From: Citrobacter portucalensis
GTDB lineage: Bacteria; Pseudomonadota; Gammaproteobacteria; Enterobacterales; Enterobacteriaceae
Assembly: GCF_002042885.1 (NCBI RefSeq)
Contig: NZ_MVFY01000002.1
Span: forward strand, 186,001-250,000
Reading direction: 5' to 3'
Length of the DNA stretch: 64,000 nucleotides
Of the stretch, positions 9,178 through 21,939 are shown one piece after another (within the stretch, counting starts at the first letter, position 1; each line of letters opens with the position of its first letter). Position numbers and translations under genes: made by a program. A model generated the notes under the pieces. The model was not told where the DNA came from and did not search any database. It was given only the letters and a program-made list of their open reading frames with translations.

Positions 9178-9363
9178 TTCCGTCAGTGTTACGGAAAATG
9201 GCTGGCTGTTCAAGCAGATTGCCCGTCAGAACGTCGCAAATGTGAGCGCAAACGAGCGAAGTAAGACAGAAAATAGAAAATGCTAATTTTTGCTTACACT
9301 TTGCGATGTGCTGTTGCGATTGTTCGCTGGTGAGAGAACTGAGCAGATTGCTAGAGTTGAGAT

Positions 9364-9447
9364 CCCAGAGGTATTGATAGGTGAAATCAACTTTCGGGTT
9401 GATCACTAGAATTACACCAGCCTGCGCAGATGCGCAGGTTTTTTTTT
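9364..9447 (+). ncRNA. omrB: sRNA OmrB
   Basis: About 84 nt. Starts with the Omr signature CCCAGAGGTATTGATAGGTG and ends with an intrinsic terminator (CCTGCGCAGATGCGCAGG plus nine T). The middle (ATTACACCAG before the terminator) identifies OmrB rather than OmrA. The Omr sRNAs are Hfq-dependent, induced by EnvZ-OmpR, and repress outer-membrane proteins such as OmpT, CirA and FecA as well as ompR through the conserved 5' end. It lies between galR and aas, its position in E. coli. Confidence 0.93.
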
Positions 9448-9561
9448 ACCTTCAGTCTATCTGTAACAGTAACCGATAATTTACACAACTCGTTGCATTT
9501 GGGTTCATTTCTTTGCGTTTTCGCACTGGCGTATCTGGCTGCTGACGACCACAATCAAGAT

Positions 9562-9648
9562 CCCAGAGGTATTGATTGGTGAGATTATTCGGTACGCACT
9601 TCGTACCTGTCTCTTGCACCAACCTGCGCGGATGCGCAGGTTTTTTTT
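9562..9648 (+). ncRNA. omrA: sRNA OmrA
   Basis: About 87 nt. Its 5' end is CCCAGAGGTATTGATTGGTG, identical to OmrB over the first 15 bases; the middle carries GGTACGCACTTCGTACC, a hairpin specific to OmrA; it ends in CCTGCGCGGATGCGCAGG plus eight T. It was probably formed by tandem duplication with OmrB, has the same seed, and is transcribed in the direction of aas. Expected to be under OmpR control; I did not locate the OmpR boxes with confidence. Confidence 0.93.
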
Positions 9649-9723
9649 CGGATTGTATTTACCAGTTACCTGTCGCGCCAATTCCCCAACTCGTATACTC
9701 TCCCACCATTGATGTTTATATAA

Positions 9724-13090
<3,367 letters not shown>

Positions 13091-13106
13091 TCTGTTGTAT
13101 GCTGTT

Positions 13107-13432
13107 GCCGGATGGCGGCGTTGCCTTATCCGGCCTACAGGATGCTCACTTTGTAGGCCTGATAAGCGCAGCGCCATCAGGCGCTAATCGTCACGGTTCG
13201 AGATGAGCATGCTATGAATGTGCCGGATGGCGGCGTTGCCTTATCCGGCCTACAGGATGCTCACTTTGTAGGCCTGATAAGCGTAGCGCCATCAGGCGCT
13301 AATCGTCACGGTGCGAGATGAGTATGCTATGAATGTGCCGGATGGCGGCGTTACCGTATACGGCCTACAGGGCGTTCACTTTGTAGGCCTGATAAGCGTA
13401 GCGCCATCAGGCGCTAACTGTTACGGTGCAGG
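13107..13432. repeat. Triplicated 115-bp BIME (REP pair) array
   Basis: Three copies of a 115-base unit start at 13107, 13222 and 13337. Each holds a facing pair of REPs (GCCGGATGGCGGCGTT... and ...CAGCGCCATCAGGCGC). Units 1 and 2 differ at only a few positions; unit 3 is more diverged and runs into the tas stop codon (13421-13423). REP arrays bind gyrase, IHF or Pol I and can stabilise upstream mRNA; here they separate convergent lplT and tas. Confidence 0.92.
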
Positions 13433-14461
13433 ATAGGTATACACCTGATGCACCGCTTCAATCTCTGCCAGTACTTCTTCGCTCAACTCCAGATGCAGGC
13501 TTTCAACGTTGGTTTTTAGCTGCTCCATCGTCGTGGCGCCCAGCAAAGTGCTGGCGACAAACGGCTGACGACGCACGAATGCCAGCGCCATTTGCGCAGG
13601 ATCCAGATTATGGCGTTTCGCGATATCTACATAGGCCGCAACGGCTTTCTGCGTCTGCTCGCCGCTGTAGCGCGTGAAACGACTAAACAACGTATTGCGT
13701 GCACCGGCAGGTTTCGCGCCGTTCAGGTATTTCCCGGTTAACGTACCGAAGCCCAGGCAAGAGTAAGCCAGCAGCTCAACGCCTTCATACTGGCTCACTT
13801 CAGCCAGTCCAACCTCAAAGCTGCGGTTCAGCAGGCTGTAGGGGTTCTGGATGGTGGCGATGCGTGGCAGATCGTGTTTGTCCGCCAGGTGCAGATAGCG
13901 CATCACGCCAAACGCGGTTTCATTAGAAACGCCGATGTAGCGAATTTTCCCGGCGCGCTGAAACTCGGCCAGAGCGTCCAGCGTATCGAGAAGGGAAACG
14001 ACCGGCGCGGAGTCTGTCCAGCTGTAGCCTAACTTACCAAAACAGTTGGTCGGGCGCTGCGGCCAGTGAACCTGATACAGATCCAGATAATCGGTTTTCA
14101 GTCTTTTCAGGCTGTCGTGCAGCGCTTCACGGATATTTTTACGGTCCAGCGCCTGATTCGGTCGAATGCCGCTGTCGTTGTTACGTGATGGTCCGCTGAC
14201 CTTAGACGCAACGATCAGCTTTTCGCGGCTGCCGTGTTTGGCGAGCCAGTTACCTACGTAGGTTTCGGTGAGACCCTGGGTTTCAGGACGCGGCGGTACC
14301 GGATACATCTCGGCAACGTCGATCAAATTAATGCCCTGTGCTACGGCATAATCGAGCTGTGCATGTGCGTCGGCTTCGCTGTTTTGTTCACCAAACGTCA
14401 TTGTGCCCAGCCCCAGTGTACTGACTTCCAGCGAGCTGTGGGGTATACGGTGATATTGCAT
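13421..14461 (-). CDS. tas: Aldo-keto reductase Tas
   Basis: NADP-dependent aldo/keto reductase-like protein named for multicopy suppression of a tyrosine auxotrophy; its natural substrate is unclear. The 346 residues equal E. coli Tas. A TIM-barrel layout is visible: LGLGTMTFGEQNSE (15-28), NLIDVAEMYPVPPRPET near 45-61 with catalytic Asp and Tyr, KVSGPSR near 88, YQVHWPQR near 128 with the catalytic His. Its stop codon falls at the edge of the last BIME unit. An ATG at 14461 with an AGGAAA site upstream supports the start. Confidence 0.95.
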   Translation of the reverse strand: MQYHRIPHSSLEVSTLGLGTMTFGEQNSEADAHAQLDYAVAQGINLIDVAEMYPVPPRPETQGLTETYVGNWLAKHGSREKLIVASKVSGPSRNNDSGIRPNQALDRKNIREALHDSLKRLKTDYLDLYQVHWPQRPTNCFGKLGYSWTDSAPVVSLLDTLDALAEFQRAGKIRYIGVSNETAFGVMRYLHLADKHDLPRIATIQNPYSLLNRSFEVGLAEVSQYEGVELLAYSCLGFGTLTGKYLNGAKPAGARNTLFSRFTRYSGEQTQKAVAAYVDIAKRHNLDPAQMALAFVRRQPFVASTLLGATTMEQLKTNVESLHLELSEEVLAEIEAVHQVYTYPAP

Positions 14462-14567
14462 AGCCGTTTCCTTTTTATAATCACGACATAAGGATTATAA
14501 AAATGGCTGAGGGAAGAGAAAAAGGGAAGTAAAATTGTTAAGGCCAGCGCGCTGCTGACCTCAACCA

Positions 14568-14786
14568 TCAGCGTTCAATGATTTGAGACACATCATCGCG
14601 GTTAATCTGCATCGCATTGCCCTGCTGGTCGTGATAGCTCACCAGACCGGTATCATCGTCAATTTCTGGTTTTCCATCGGTCAGGATCATTCGACCATCT
14701 TTTGTCGCCATTACATAATCGCTGCTGCATCCGGAAACGGCAAAAGCCAGTCCTACGGCGGAAATCAAAACTGCCCATTTTTTCAT
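14568..14786 (-). CDS. ygdR: Small lipoprotein YgdR (DUF903)
   Basis: A 72-residue predicted lipoprotein. A signal peptide ([20 protein letters not shown]) ends in a VSGC lipobox, with Cys20 as the lipidated residue and Ser-Ser after it, which predicts outer-membrane sorting by Lol. The short mature domain ([11 protein letters not shown]..., [12 protein letters not shown]) is the YgdI/YgdR fold of unknown function. A paralog, ygdI, lies at 43037-43264. The start is preceded by GAGGATAAGC. Confidence 0.93.
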   Translation of the reverse strand: MKKWAVLISAVGLAFAVSGCSSDYVMATKDGRMILTDGKPEIDDDTGLVSYHDQQGNAMQINRDDVSQIIER

Positions 14787-14930
14787 CTGCTTATCCTCAC
14801 ATGGCCTGCGTCTGACAATAGTTTAGTAATAACGCGAAGTTGTGCAGGGTGAAAGCAGTAAAATCTTAAACTGTGAGAAGGGGTAGGTGTGGCTGGCATT
14901 CGCTCCCCTTGCGGGGAGCGATGGATTTCA

Positions 14931-15644
14931 TCAGAGCGGATTTTTTTTATTACGCCACAGGTTCAGGGTCTCTACCGCGATAGAGAAGAACATGGCGAAA
15001 TAGATATATCCTTTCGGAACGTGGACGTCGAAACTTTCCAGAATCAGCGTAAAACCGACCAGAATCAGAAACGAGAGCGCCAGCATTTTTACCGAAGGGT
15101 GGCGATCGACAAACTCACCAATCGGGCGAGCAGCAAACATCATCACGCCTACGGCAATCACCACCGCCGCCATCATGATAAACAGATGATCGGACAAACC
15201 AACCGCAGTAATCACGGAATCCAGACTGAAGATAATGTCTAACAACATGATCTGCACAATCGCGCCCAGGAAAGAAGATACGCGGGTTTTTAACCCCTCT
15301 TCCTCACCTTCAATGGATTCGTGGATCTCTTTACTGGCTTTCCAGATCAGGAACAATCCCCCCAGCAGAAGGATCAGGTCGCGTGCTGATATCGCCTCGC
15401 CAAACAGCTCGAATAACGGGTTTGTCAGCCGCGTTACCCAGGCGATAGAAGCCAGCAGTGCCAGACGCATGATCATCGCCGCCGCCAGCCCAATACGTCG
15501 GGCATGATTGCGTTGCGCTGTCGGGAGTTTGGCTACAACCAGAGAAAGGAAAATAATATTGTCGATCCCAAGAACGATCTCCAGCAGCGTCAGCGTACCG
15601 AGCGCAAGCCAGGCGTTAGGATCGGTTATCCATGCAAATAACAT
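14931..15644 (-). CDS. ygdQ: TerC-family inner-membrane protein YgdQ
   Basis: A 237-residue polytopic protein with seven or so hydrophobic helices and the TerC-family motif EIVLGIDNIIFLS (18-30) with its paired repeat DIIFSLDSVITAVG near 130, where conserved acidic residues sit in the membrane. TerC relatives are linked to metal-ion export; the substrate of YgdQ is not established. The start at 15644 matches E. coli; the frame is open six codons further without a better ribosome site. A GC-rich hairpin (14900-14919) lies downstream, before ygdR. Confidence 0.92.
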   Translation of the reverse strand: MLFAWITDPNAWLALGTLTLLEIVLGIDNIIFLSLVVAKLPTAQRNHARRIGLAAAMIMRLALLASIAWVTRLTNPLFELFGEAISARDLILLLGGLFLIWKASKEIHESIEGEEEGLKTRVSSFLGAIVQIMLLDIIFSLDSVITAVGLSDHLFIMMAAVVIAVGVMMFAARPIGEFVDRHPSVKMLALSFLILVGFTLILESFDVHVPKGYIYFAMFFSIAVETLNLWRNKKNPL

Positions 15645-15719
15645 CGAACAAAGTCCTGCCAAAAAAAAGAAGCGGTAATTATAGGCCCGTAACGCGGCGG
15701 GTGAAAGGCCGGACGGTGC

Positions 15720-16415
15720 CTATTGCGCCTGGAACAAGAAATGTCGCTCAAGCAATGCGCGGGTGAAGTTCTTTTTCAGGTAAAAGCCGCGTGGCAGGGT
15801 CAGGATGGGTTCGCCGTTGGCGCCAATGGCCTCGGTAAGCGCGCGGGCGTTGGCGGCTTTAGGACGCAGTTGCAGTACTTCCCCATGGCGAGCGGTGATG
15901 CGTTCGACATGTCCTAACACAATCATGTCCATTAACTCTTCCCAGTCCAGACGCAATTGCCGGTCTTCTTCTTCATTCGGGCTCCACAGCAGGGGAGAGC
16001 CGACGCGGCGCTCAGCCAGAGGGATGCTGCGTTCGCCTTCTACCGGGATCCACAGAACACGTTTGAGTTTGTGCCGTACATGGCTGGTTTCCCAGGTGAC
16101 GCCGGTATTGCCGGTTAACGGCGCCACACACACAAAGGTGGTTTCCAGCGGTCTGCCAAGACTGTCCACAGGGATCGTTTTCAGCTCCACGCCCAGCGCC
16201 GCAAAATCCTGCTCTGGTTTACTGCCCGCGCTTGCACCGAGCCAGATTTCCAGCAGGACGCCAATCCAGCCTTTATCGCGCTTAAGATCCTTCGGCGTAA
16301 CGATTCCCGCCATTGCCGCTAATTCTCCTAACGCGTAGCCCGAAAGCTGCCGTGCCTGGCTCAGCAACTGGGCTTCAGATTCAGGGGGAGAAAGCAACGG
16401 ACGGAGTTCTGGCAT
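15720..16415 (-). CDS. mutH: DNA mismatch repair endonuclease MutH
   Basis: Nicks the unmethylated strand at hemimethylated GATC sites after activation by MutS-MutL. The product is 231 residues against 229 in E. coli. The catalytic DX(n)EXK motif is visible as [13 protein letters not shown] (about residues 70-82; Asp, Glu, Lys at about 72, 79 and 81). The N-terminus ([16 protein letters not shown]) is two residues longer. It is divergent from rppH across 684 bases that carry several DnaA boxes. Confidence 0.96.
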   Translation of the reverse strand: MPELRPLLSPPESEAQLLSQARQLSGYALGELAAMAGIVTPKDLKRDKGWIGVLLEIWLGASAGSKPEQDFAALGVELKTIPVDSLGRPLETTFVCVAPLTGNTGVTWETSHVRHKLKRVLWIPVEGERSIPLAERRVGSPLLWSPNEEEDRQLRLDWEELMDMIVLGHVERITARHGEVLQLRPKAANARALTEAIGANGEPILTLPRGFYLKKNFTRALLERHFLFQAQ

Positions 16416-17099
16416 CGGGTTAACCCTTAGGTGAAAAAATGAGCAATGATTTTATACCGTGTGGACAGAGTTTATCTTTTTCCACATGCTTTATTCAATT
16501 CTATGATTTATATTGGTTTTTAGATTCACGTTCGCAGAGTTGCGCAACAGCGAAGCGGGTTTTCCAATTCTGGTCACTGACAATGAACAGGATCTTACAC
16601 CATGTTATCCACAGAAAGATGGGATAACTGTGAAAAACCCCCACTACTGTTTCAATTTACAGCCTTGACGTGCGACGAAAATCGAATTTTCACACAAATT
16701 GTGCCTAACTTATTGGCATAATCTGTGGATAAAACCAACGCTGGTCGATCTTTCATCAGCGTGAAGATCGTATGCGTGATGCACATCACATTTCTGTGTG
16801 TTTATCTGCGTGGAACGGTTTTAACTTTATGAATGTATAAGAGTATTTTTGATATGTGACGAATGTCTTATTCGGACTGTTCTGGGTTTTCCCATAGTAA
16901 TTCCGTACTTCTTCACAACTATATCCACAGAAAAGGTGAATAAAATCGCCTTGCTTGCCCTTCTTCTGTTTATAACTCGGCCTTTAACTGTGAGTTATTC
17001 AATTGTTATTAGAATATCGCACCCTTAACAGAGTGGTTTACCGCCCCTCAGGAGTGTGAAACAATCGTTTGTATATAAGGTTTATGTTGAGGTAGTCCG
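16416..17099. promoter_or_regulatory. mutH-rppH intergenic region with DnaA boxes
   Basis: No gene is seen in these 684 AT-rich bases. Two exact DnaA boxes (TTATCCACA at 16605-16613 and its complement at 16734-16742) and two one-mismatch boxes (TTTTCCACA at 16478-16486, ATATCCACA at 16921-16929) occur within about 450 bases. The region must also hold the mutH and rppH promoters; the rppH leader appears long. Confidence 0.7.
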
Positions 17100-17630
17100 G
17101 TGATTGATGACGATGGCTACCGCCCGAATGTAGGGATAGTAATTTGTAACCGCCAGGGGCAGGTCATGTGGGCCCGGCGATTTGGTCAGCACTCCTGGCA
17201 ATTCCCACAAGGTGGGATCAACGCAGGAGAGACAGCAGAGCAGGCGATGTACCGGGAACTCTTTGAAGAAGTGGGTCTCAGTCGTAAAGATGTACGGATC
17301 CTTGCTTCTACTCGTAACTGGTTGCGTTACAAGTTACCGAAACGTTTGGTGCGTTGGGACACGAAGCCGGTTTGTATCGGCCAGAAACAAAAATGGTTTC
17401 TTCTGCAATTGGTCAGCAGCGATGCTGAAATCAATATGCAAACCAGCAGTACACCTGAGTTCGACGGCTGGCGCTGGGTGAGTTACTGGTATCCGGTTCG
17501 ACAGGTGGTGTCATTTAAACGCGATGTCTATCGCAGGGTGATGAAAGAATTCGCAAGTGTTGTCATGGCGCTTCAGGAGAGCACTCCTAAACCGCAAAGC
17601 GCACCTGCATACAGACGTAAAAGAGGTTAA
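17100..17630 (+). CDS. rppH: RNA pyrophosphohydrolase RppH
   Basis: Nudix hydrolase that removes pyrophosphate from the 5' end of primary transcripts, triggering RNase E decay. The 176-residue product equals E. coli RppH. The Nudix box GX5EX7REUXEEXGU reads [20 protein letters not shown], about residues 37-56. The start is GTG at 17100, as in E. coli. ptsP follows 12 bases later on the same strand and is probably co-transcribed. Confidence 0.97.
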   Translation: MIDDDGYRPNVGIVICNRQGQVMWARRFGQHSWQFPQGGINAGETAEQAMYRELFEEVGLSRKDVRILASTRNWLRYKLPKRLVRWDTKPVCIGQKQKWFLLQLVSSDAEINMQTSSTPEFDGWRWVSYWYPVRQVVSFKRDVYRRVMKEFASVVMALQESTPKPQSAPAYRRKRG

Positions 17631-17642
17631 GCTACGCAAATT

Positions 17643-19889
17643 ATGCTCACCCGCCTGCGCGAAATAGTCGAAAAGGTGGCCAGTGCTCCGCGTCTGAACG
17701 AAGCGCTGAATATACTGGTTACCGACATCTGTCTTGCGATGGATACAGAGGTCTGTTCGGTTTATCTGGCCGATCACGATCGACGTTGTTATTACCTCAT
17801 GGCGACCCGGGGACTAAAAAAACCACGTGGTCGCACTGTCGCACTCGCGTTTGATGAAGGTATCGTTGGCCTGGTTGGCAGGCTGGCGGAACCTATCAAC
17901 CTCGCCGATGCGCAAAAACATCCCAGCTTTAAATACATTCCTTCGGTAAAAGAAGAGCGTTTTCGTGCATTCTTAGGCGTACCGATCATTCAGCGTCGCC
18001 AGCTTTTAGGTGTGCTGGTGGTGCAGCAGCGTGAACTGCGTCAGTACGATGAAAGTGAAGAGTCTTTCCTCGTCACGCTCGCCACGCAAATGGCGGCCAT
18101 ACTTTCGCAGTCGCAGCTAAACGCGCTGTTCGGCCAGTACCGTCAAACGCGCATCCGTGCGCTGCCTGCCGCTCCCGGTGTGGCAATAGCCGAAGGTTGG
18201 CAGGATGCGACGCTGCCGTTGATGGAACAGGTCTACCAGGCTTCAACGCTGGATCCTGTGCTTGAACGCGAGCGACTGACCGGTGCGCTGGAAGAGGCGG
18301 CGAACGAATTCCGCCGCTACAGCAAGCGTTTTACCGCTGGGGCGCAGAAAGAAACGGCGGCGATCTTTGATCTTTACTCGCACTTACTTTCCGATACCCG
18401 TCTGCGCCGCGAGCTGTTTGCGGAAGTGGATAACGGTTCGGTGGCCGAGTGGGCGGTTAAAACGATCATTGAAAAGTTTGCCGAACAGTTCGCCGCGCTG
18501 AGCGATAACTACCTCAAAGAGCGGGCCGGAGATTTACGCGCGCTGGGCCAGCGCCTGCTGTTCCACCTTGATGACTCTATCCAGGGGCCGAATGCCTGGC
18601 CGGAACGCTTTGTGCTGGTGGCGGACGAACTTTCGGCGACCACGCTGGCGGAGCTTCCTCAGGACCGGTTAGTTGGCGTGGTTGTCCGGGACGGCGCAGC
18701 CAACTCTCATGCGGCAATTATGGTGCGTGCGCTGGGTATCCCTACCGTCATGGGGGCCGATATCCAGCCGTCGGTACTGCATCGCCGTACGCTGGTGGTG
18801 GACGGTTATCGCGGTGAACTGCTGGTCGATCCGGAACCGGTATTGATCCAGGAATACCAGCGTCTTATCAGTGAAGAAATTGAGCTGAGCCGCCTGGCGG
18901 AAGACGACGTCAACCAGCCAGCACAGTTGAAAAGCGGCGAGCGCGTGAAGGTGATGCTCAATGCGGGCCTCAGCCCGGAACATGAAGAAAAGCTGGGTAG
19001 CCGAATCGACGGCATTGGCCTGTATCGCACCGAAATTCCGTTCATGCTGCAAAGCGGTTTTCCTTCGGAAGAAGAACAGGTTGCGCAGTATCAGGGGATG
19101 CTGCAAATGTTTAACGACAAGCCGGTGACCCTGCGTACGCTGGATGTCGGCGCCGATAAACAGCTGCCCTATATGCCGATCAGTGAAGAGAACCCCTGCC
19201 TTGGCTGGCGAGGGATCCGCATAACGCTCGATCAGCCGGAGATCTTTTTGATCCAGGTTCGCGCTATGCTGCGTGCGAATGCGGCAACCGGAAACCTGAG
19301 CATTTTGCTGCCGATGGTAACCAGCATCGATGAAGTGGACGAAGCGCGACGTTTGATTGAACGCGCCGGACGCGAAGTGGAGGAGATGATCGGTTACGAG
19401 ATCCCGAAACCGCGCATTGGCATCATGCTGGAAGTTCCGTCGATGGTGTTCATGCTGCCGCATCTGACAAACCGGATAGACTTTATCTCGGTCGGAACCA
19501 ACGACCTTACCCAGTACATACTGGCCGTCGATCGTAACAACACACGGGTAGCCAGCATTTATGACAGCCTGCATCCGGGGATGTTGCGTGCGCTGGCGAT
19601 GATTGCGCAGGAAGCCGAAAGAAGCGGTATCGATTTGCGCCTGTGTGGTGAAATGGCGGGCGACCCGATGTGCGTGGCTATTCTGATCGGTCTCGGTTTC
19701 CGTCATTTGTCGATGAACGGTCGTTCTGTCGCTCGCGTAAAATATCTGCTGCGTCATATCGATTTTGATGAGGCGCAAACGCTGGCGCAGCGCAGCCTGG
19801 AGGCACAGATGGCAACAGAAGTACGCCATCAGGTAGCGGCCTTCATGGAGCGTCGTGGCATGGGGGGCTTGATTCGCGGGGGATTGTAG
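17643..19889 (+). CDS. ptsP: PTS-Ntr enzyme I, PtsP (EI-Ntr)
   Basis: First phosphotransferase of the nitrogen PTS; takes phosphate from PEP and passes it to NPr (PtsO). The 748-residue protein has an N-terminal GAF domain (about 20-160, sensing glutamine/2-oxoglutarate), a PEP-utiliser domain with the phospho-histidine His356 in DGAANSHAAIM, and a C-terminal PEP-binding barrel (GLYRTEIPFM near 460, LCGEMAGDP near 665). Length and sequence match E. coli PtsP. It lies 12 bases after rppH. Confidence 0.97.
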   Translation: MLTRLREIVEKVASAPRLNEALNILVTDICLAMDTEVCSVYLADHDRRCYYLMATRGLKKPRGRTVALAFDEGIVGLVGRLAEPINLADAQKHPSFKYIPSVKEERFRAFLGVPIIQRRQLLGVLVVQQRELRQYDESEESFLVTLATQMAAILSQSQLNALFGQYRQTRIRALPAAPGVAIAEGWQDATLPLMEQVYQASTLDPVLERERLTGALEEAANEFRRYSKRFTAGAQKETAAIFDLYSHLLSDTRLRRELFAEVDNGSVAEWAVKTIIEKFAEQFAALSDNYLKERAGDLRALGQRLLFHLDDSIQGPNAWPERFVLVADELSATTLAELPQDRLVGVVVRDGAANSHAAIMVRALGIPTVMGADIQPSVLHRRTLVVDGYRGELLVDPEPVLIQEYQRLISEEIELSRLAEDDVNQPAQLKSGERVKVMLNAGLSPEHEEKLGSRIDGIGLYRTEIPFMLQSGFPSEEEQVAQYQGMLQMFNDKPVTLRTLDVGADKQLPYMPISEENPCLGWRGIRITLDQPEIFLIQVRAMLRANAATGNLSILLPMVTSIDEVDEARRLIERAGREVEEMIGYEIPKPRIGIMLEVPSMVFMLPHLTNRIDFISVGTNDLTQYILAVDRNNTRVASIYDSLHPGMLRALAMIAQEAERSGIDLRLCGEMAGDPMCVAILIGLGFRHLSMNGRSVARVKYLLRHIDFDEAQTLAQRSLEAQMATEVRHQVAAFMERRGMGGLIRGGL

Positions 19890-19917
19890 GTCTGACAAGC
19901 GTAGCGCTATCAGGTAT
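19885..19917. repeat. Single REP-like palindrome after ptsP
   Basis: A short, degenerate REP-type palindrome directly after the ptsP stop (TGTAGGTCTGACAAGC ... GCGCTATCAGGTA). Confidence 0.5.
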
Positions 19918-20005
19918 TACGGGGGATAGAGATTACCTATACAGATCTTTTACATCTTCCCGGCATCCGCTTCTAACCCCTTGTGCTATCATTCGCACCT
20001 TTGGA

Positions 20006-20026
20006 GCGCCTGCATTATGCAGGCGC
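20006..20026 (+). other. Strong hairpin in the lgt leader
   Basis: GCGCCTGC (20006-20013) pairs with GCAGGCGC (20019-20026) around a five-base loop. There is no T run, so it is not a plain intrinsic terminator. It lies 54 bases before lgt and may be an RNA-stability or regulatory element. Confidence 0.5.
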
Positions 20027-20079
20027 GCTTATCAATTGCTGTCTGACTTCAGCGAAATAACAAGAACTTGTGGTGACAG

Positions 20080-20955
20080 ATGACCAGTAGCTATCTGCAT
20101 TTTCCGGATTTCGATCCGGTCATTTTCTCAATCGGACCCGTCGCGCTTCACTGGTACGGCTTAATGTATTTGGTGGGGTTTATTTTCGCGATGTGGCTGG
20201 CGACGCGCCGCGCGAATCGTCCGGGCAGTGGCTGGACCAAAAATGAAGTAGAAAACTTACTGTATGCGGGCTTCCTCGGGGTTTTCCTCGGTGGGCGTAT
20301 TGGTTACGTACTGTTCTATAACTTCCCGTTATTCCTCGATAATCCCCTGTATCTGTTCCGCGTCTGGGACGGCGGTATGTCCTTCCACGGTGGACTTATC
20401 GGTGTGATCCTGGTGATGATCATCTTCGCCAAACGCACTAAGCGTTCGTTCTTCCAGGTTTCTGATTTCATTGCCCCGCTGATTCCGTTTGGCTTGGGTG
20501 CAGGGCGTCTGGGCAACTTTATCAACGGTGAGCTGTGGGGACGCGTTGACCCGAACTTCAAGTACGCCATGCTGTTCCCCGGCTCCCGTACCGAAGATAT
20601 TTTACTGCTGCAAACTAACCCGCAATGGCAGTCTATTTTTGATACCTACGGCTCGCTGCCACGCCACGCCTCACAGCTTTATGAGATGGCGTTGGAAGGC
20701 GTTGTGCTGTTTATCATTCTGAACTTGTACATTCGCAAACCGCGCCCGATGGGTTCGGTATCCGGTCTGTTCCTGATTGGTTATGGCGCGTTTCGTATTA
20801 TTGTTGAATTCTTCCGCCAGCCGGATGCGCAGTTTACCGGCACCTGGGTACAGTACATCAGCATGGGGCAGATTCTCTCTATCCCGATGATTGTCGCAGG
20901 CATTATTATGATGGTTTGGGCGTACCGCCGCAGCCCACAGCAACACGTTTCCTGA
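20080..20955 (+). CDS. lgt: Prolipoprotein diacylglyceryl transferase Lgt
   Basis: Inner-membrane enzyme that attaches diacylglycerol to the lipobox cysteine, the first step of lipoprotein maturation. The 291 residues equal E. coli Lgt and show seven membrane segments, the HGGLIG motif (His103 region) and the Lgt signature [14 protein letters not shown] near 142-155. An ATG at 20080 is preceded by GGTGACAG, a modest ribosome site. It is followed after 6 bases by thyA, with which it forms an operon. Confidence 0.97.
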   Translation: MTSSYLHFPDFDPVIFSIGPVALHWYGLMYLVGFIFAMWLATRRANRPGSGWTKNEVENLLYAGFLGVFLGGRIGYVLFYNFPLFLDNPLYLFRVWDGGMSFHGGLIGVILVMIIFAKRTKRSFFQVSDFIAPLIPFGLGAGRLGNFINGELWGRVDPNFKYAMLFPGSRTEDILLLQTNPQWQSIFDTYGSLPRHASQLYEMALEGVVLFIILNLYIRKPRPMGSVSGLFLIGYGAFRIIVEFFRQPDAQFTGTWVQYISMGQILSIPMIVAGIIMMVWAYRRSPQQHVS

Positions 20956-20961
20956 GGAACC

Positions 20962-21756
20962 ATGAAACAGTATTTAGAACTGATGCAAAAAGTGCTGGAT
21001 GAAGGCACACAGAAAAACGACCGTACCGGAACCGGAACGCTTTCCATTTTTGGTCATCAGATGCGTTTTAATCTGCAGGAAGGGTTCCCGCTGGTTACGA
21101 CTAAACGCTGCCATTTACGCTCGATCATTCATGAGCTGCTGTGGTTCTTGCAGGGCGATACTAACGTTGCCTACCTGCATGAAAACAACGTCTCAATCTG
21201 GGACGAATGGGCGGATGAAAACGGTAATTTAGGCCCGGTTTACGGCAAACAATGGCGCGCGTGGCCTACGCCAGATGGTCGCCATATCGACCAGATCACC
21301 ACCGTGCTAAACCAGCTGAAAAATGATCCGGACTCTCGCCGCATCATCGTTTCCGCATGGAACGTCGGTGAGCTGGATAAAATGGCGCTGGCACCGTGCC
21401 ATGCGTTCTTCCAGTTCTACGTGGCGGATGGCAAGCTCTCCTGCCAGCTGTATCAGCGTTCGTGCGATGTGTTCCTCGGCCTGCCGTTTAACATTGCCAG
21501 CTACGCTTTGCTGGTACACATGATGGCGCAGCAGTGCGATCTGGAAGTGGGTGATTTTGTCTGGACCGGCGGCGACACGCACCTGTACAGCAACCATATG
21601 GATCAAACGCATCTGCAGCTTAGCCGTGAACCGCGCGCGCTGCCGAAACTGGTTATCAAACGTAAGCCTGAATCAATCTTTGACTATCGCTTCGAAGACT
21701 TCGAAATTGAAGGCTACGATCCGCACCCGGGTATTAAAGCACCGGTAGCTATCTAA
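20962..21756 (+). CDS. thyA: Thymidylate synthase ThyA
   Basis: Makes dTMP from dUMP with methylene-tetrahydrofolate. The 264 residues equal E. coli ThyA; the catalytic cysteine lies in [12 protein letters not shown] (Cys146) and the substrate-binding Arg in [18 protein letters not shown]. The ribosome site TGAGGA overlaps the lgt stop codon, so translation is probably coupled. A strong terminator follows at 21777. Confidence 0.98.
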   Translation: MKQYLELMQKVLDEGTQKNDRTGTGTLSIFGHQMRFNLQEGFPLVTTKRCHLRSIIHELLWFLQGDTNVAYLHENNVSIWDEWADENGNLGPVYGKQWRAWPTPDGRHIDQITTVLNQLKNDPDSRRIIVSAWNVGELDKMALAPCHAFFQFYVADGKLSCQLYQRSCDVFLGLPFNIASYALLVHMMAQQCDLEVGDFVWTGGDTHLYSNHMDQTHLQLSREPRALPKLVIKRKPESIFDYRFEDFEIEGYDPHPGIKAPVAI

Positions 21757-21776
21757 CCTGTTTCATGCTGTCACAA

Positions 21777-21804
21777 CCGACGCCCATGTGCGTCGGTTTT
21801 TTTT
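21777..21804 (+). terminator. Intrinsic terminator after thyA
   Basis: CCGACGC (21777-21783) pairs with GCGTCGG (21790-21796), followed by eight T residues. Confidence 0.92.
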
Positions 21805-21939
21805 GTCTCAAATCGCGTTCTTCGGCGTGGATTCCTGAAATATTGCAACGGCCTGTAACGTGCTAAATATTCCCCATAGCTCGCCGTAGAAACCGAATTT
21901 CCCGCTCGTTATTCATTTTCCTCACGCCATACTGGCGAC

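Noticed and set aside
13107-13432. CRISPR-like spaced repeats
   Set aside because: The repeats are REP palindromes in a 115-bp tandem unit with near-identical intervening sequence, no unique spacers and no cas genes.
16439-16627. Small plus-strand frame of 62 codons between mutH and rppH
   Set aside because: No ribosome site, odd composition, and it covers DnaA boxes; probably non-coding.
18669-19898. A 409-codon minus-strand open frame
   Set aside because: It lies wholly antisense to ptsP, has histidine- and arginine-rich composition typical of antisense frames in GC-rich genes, and has no family resemblance.
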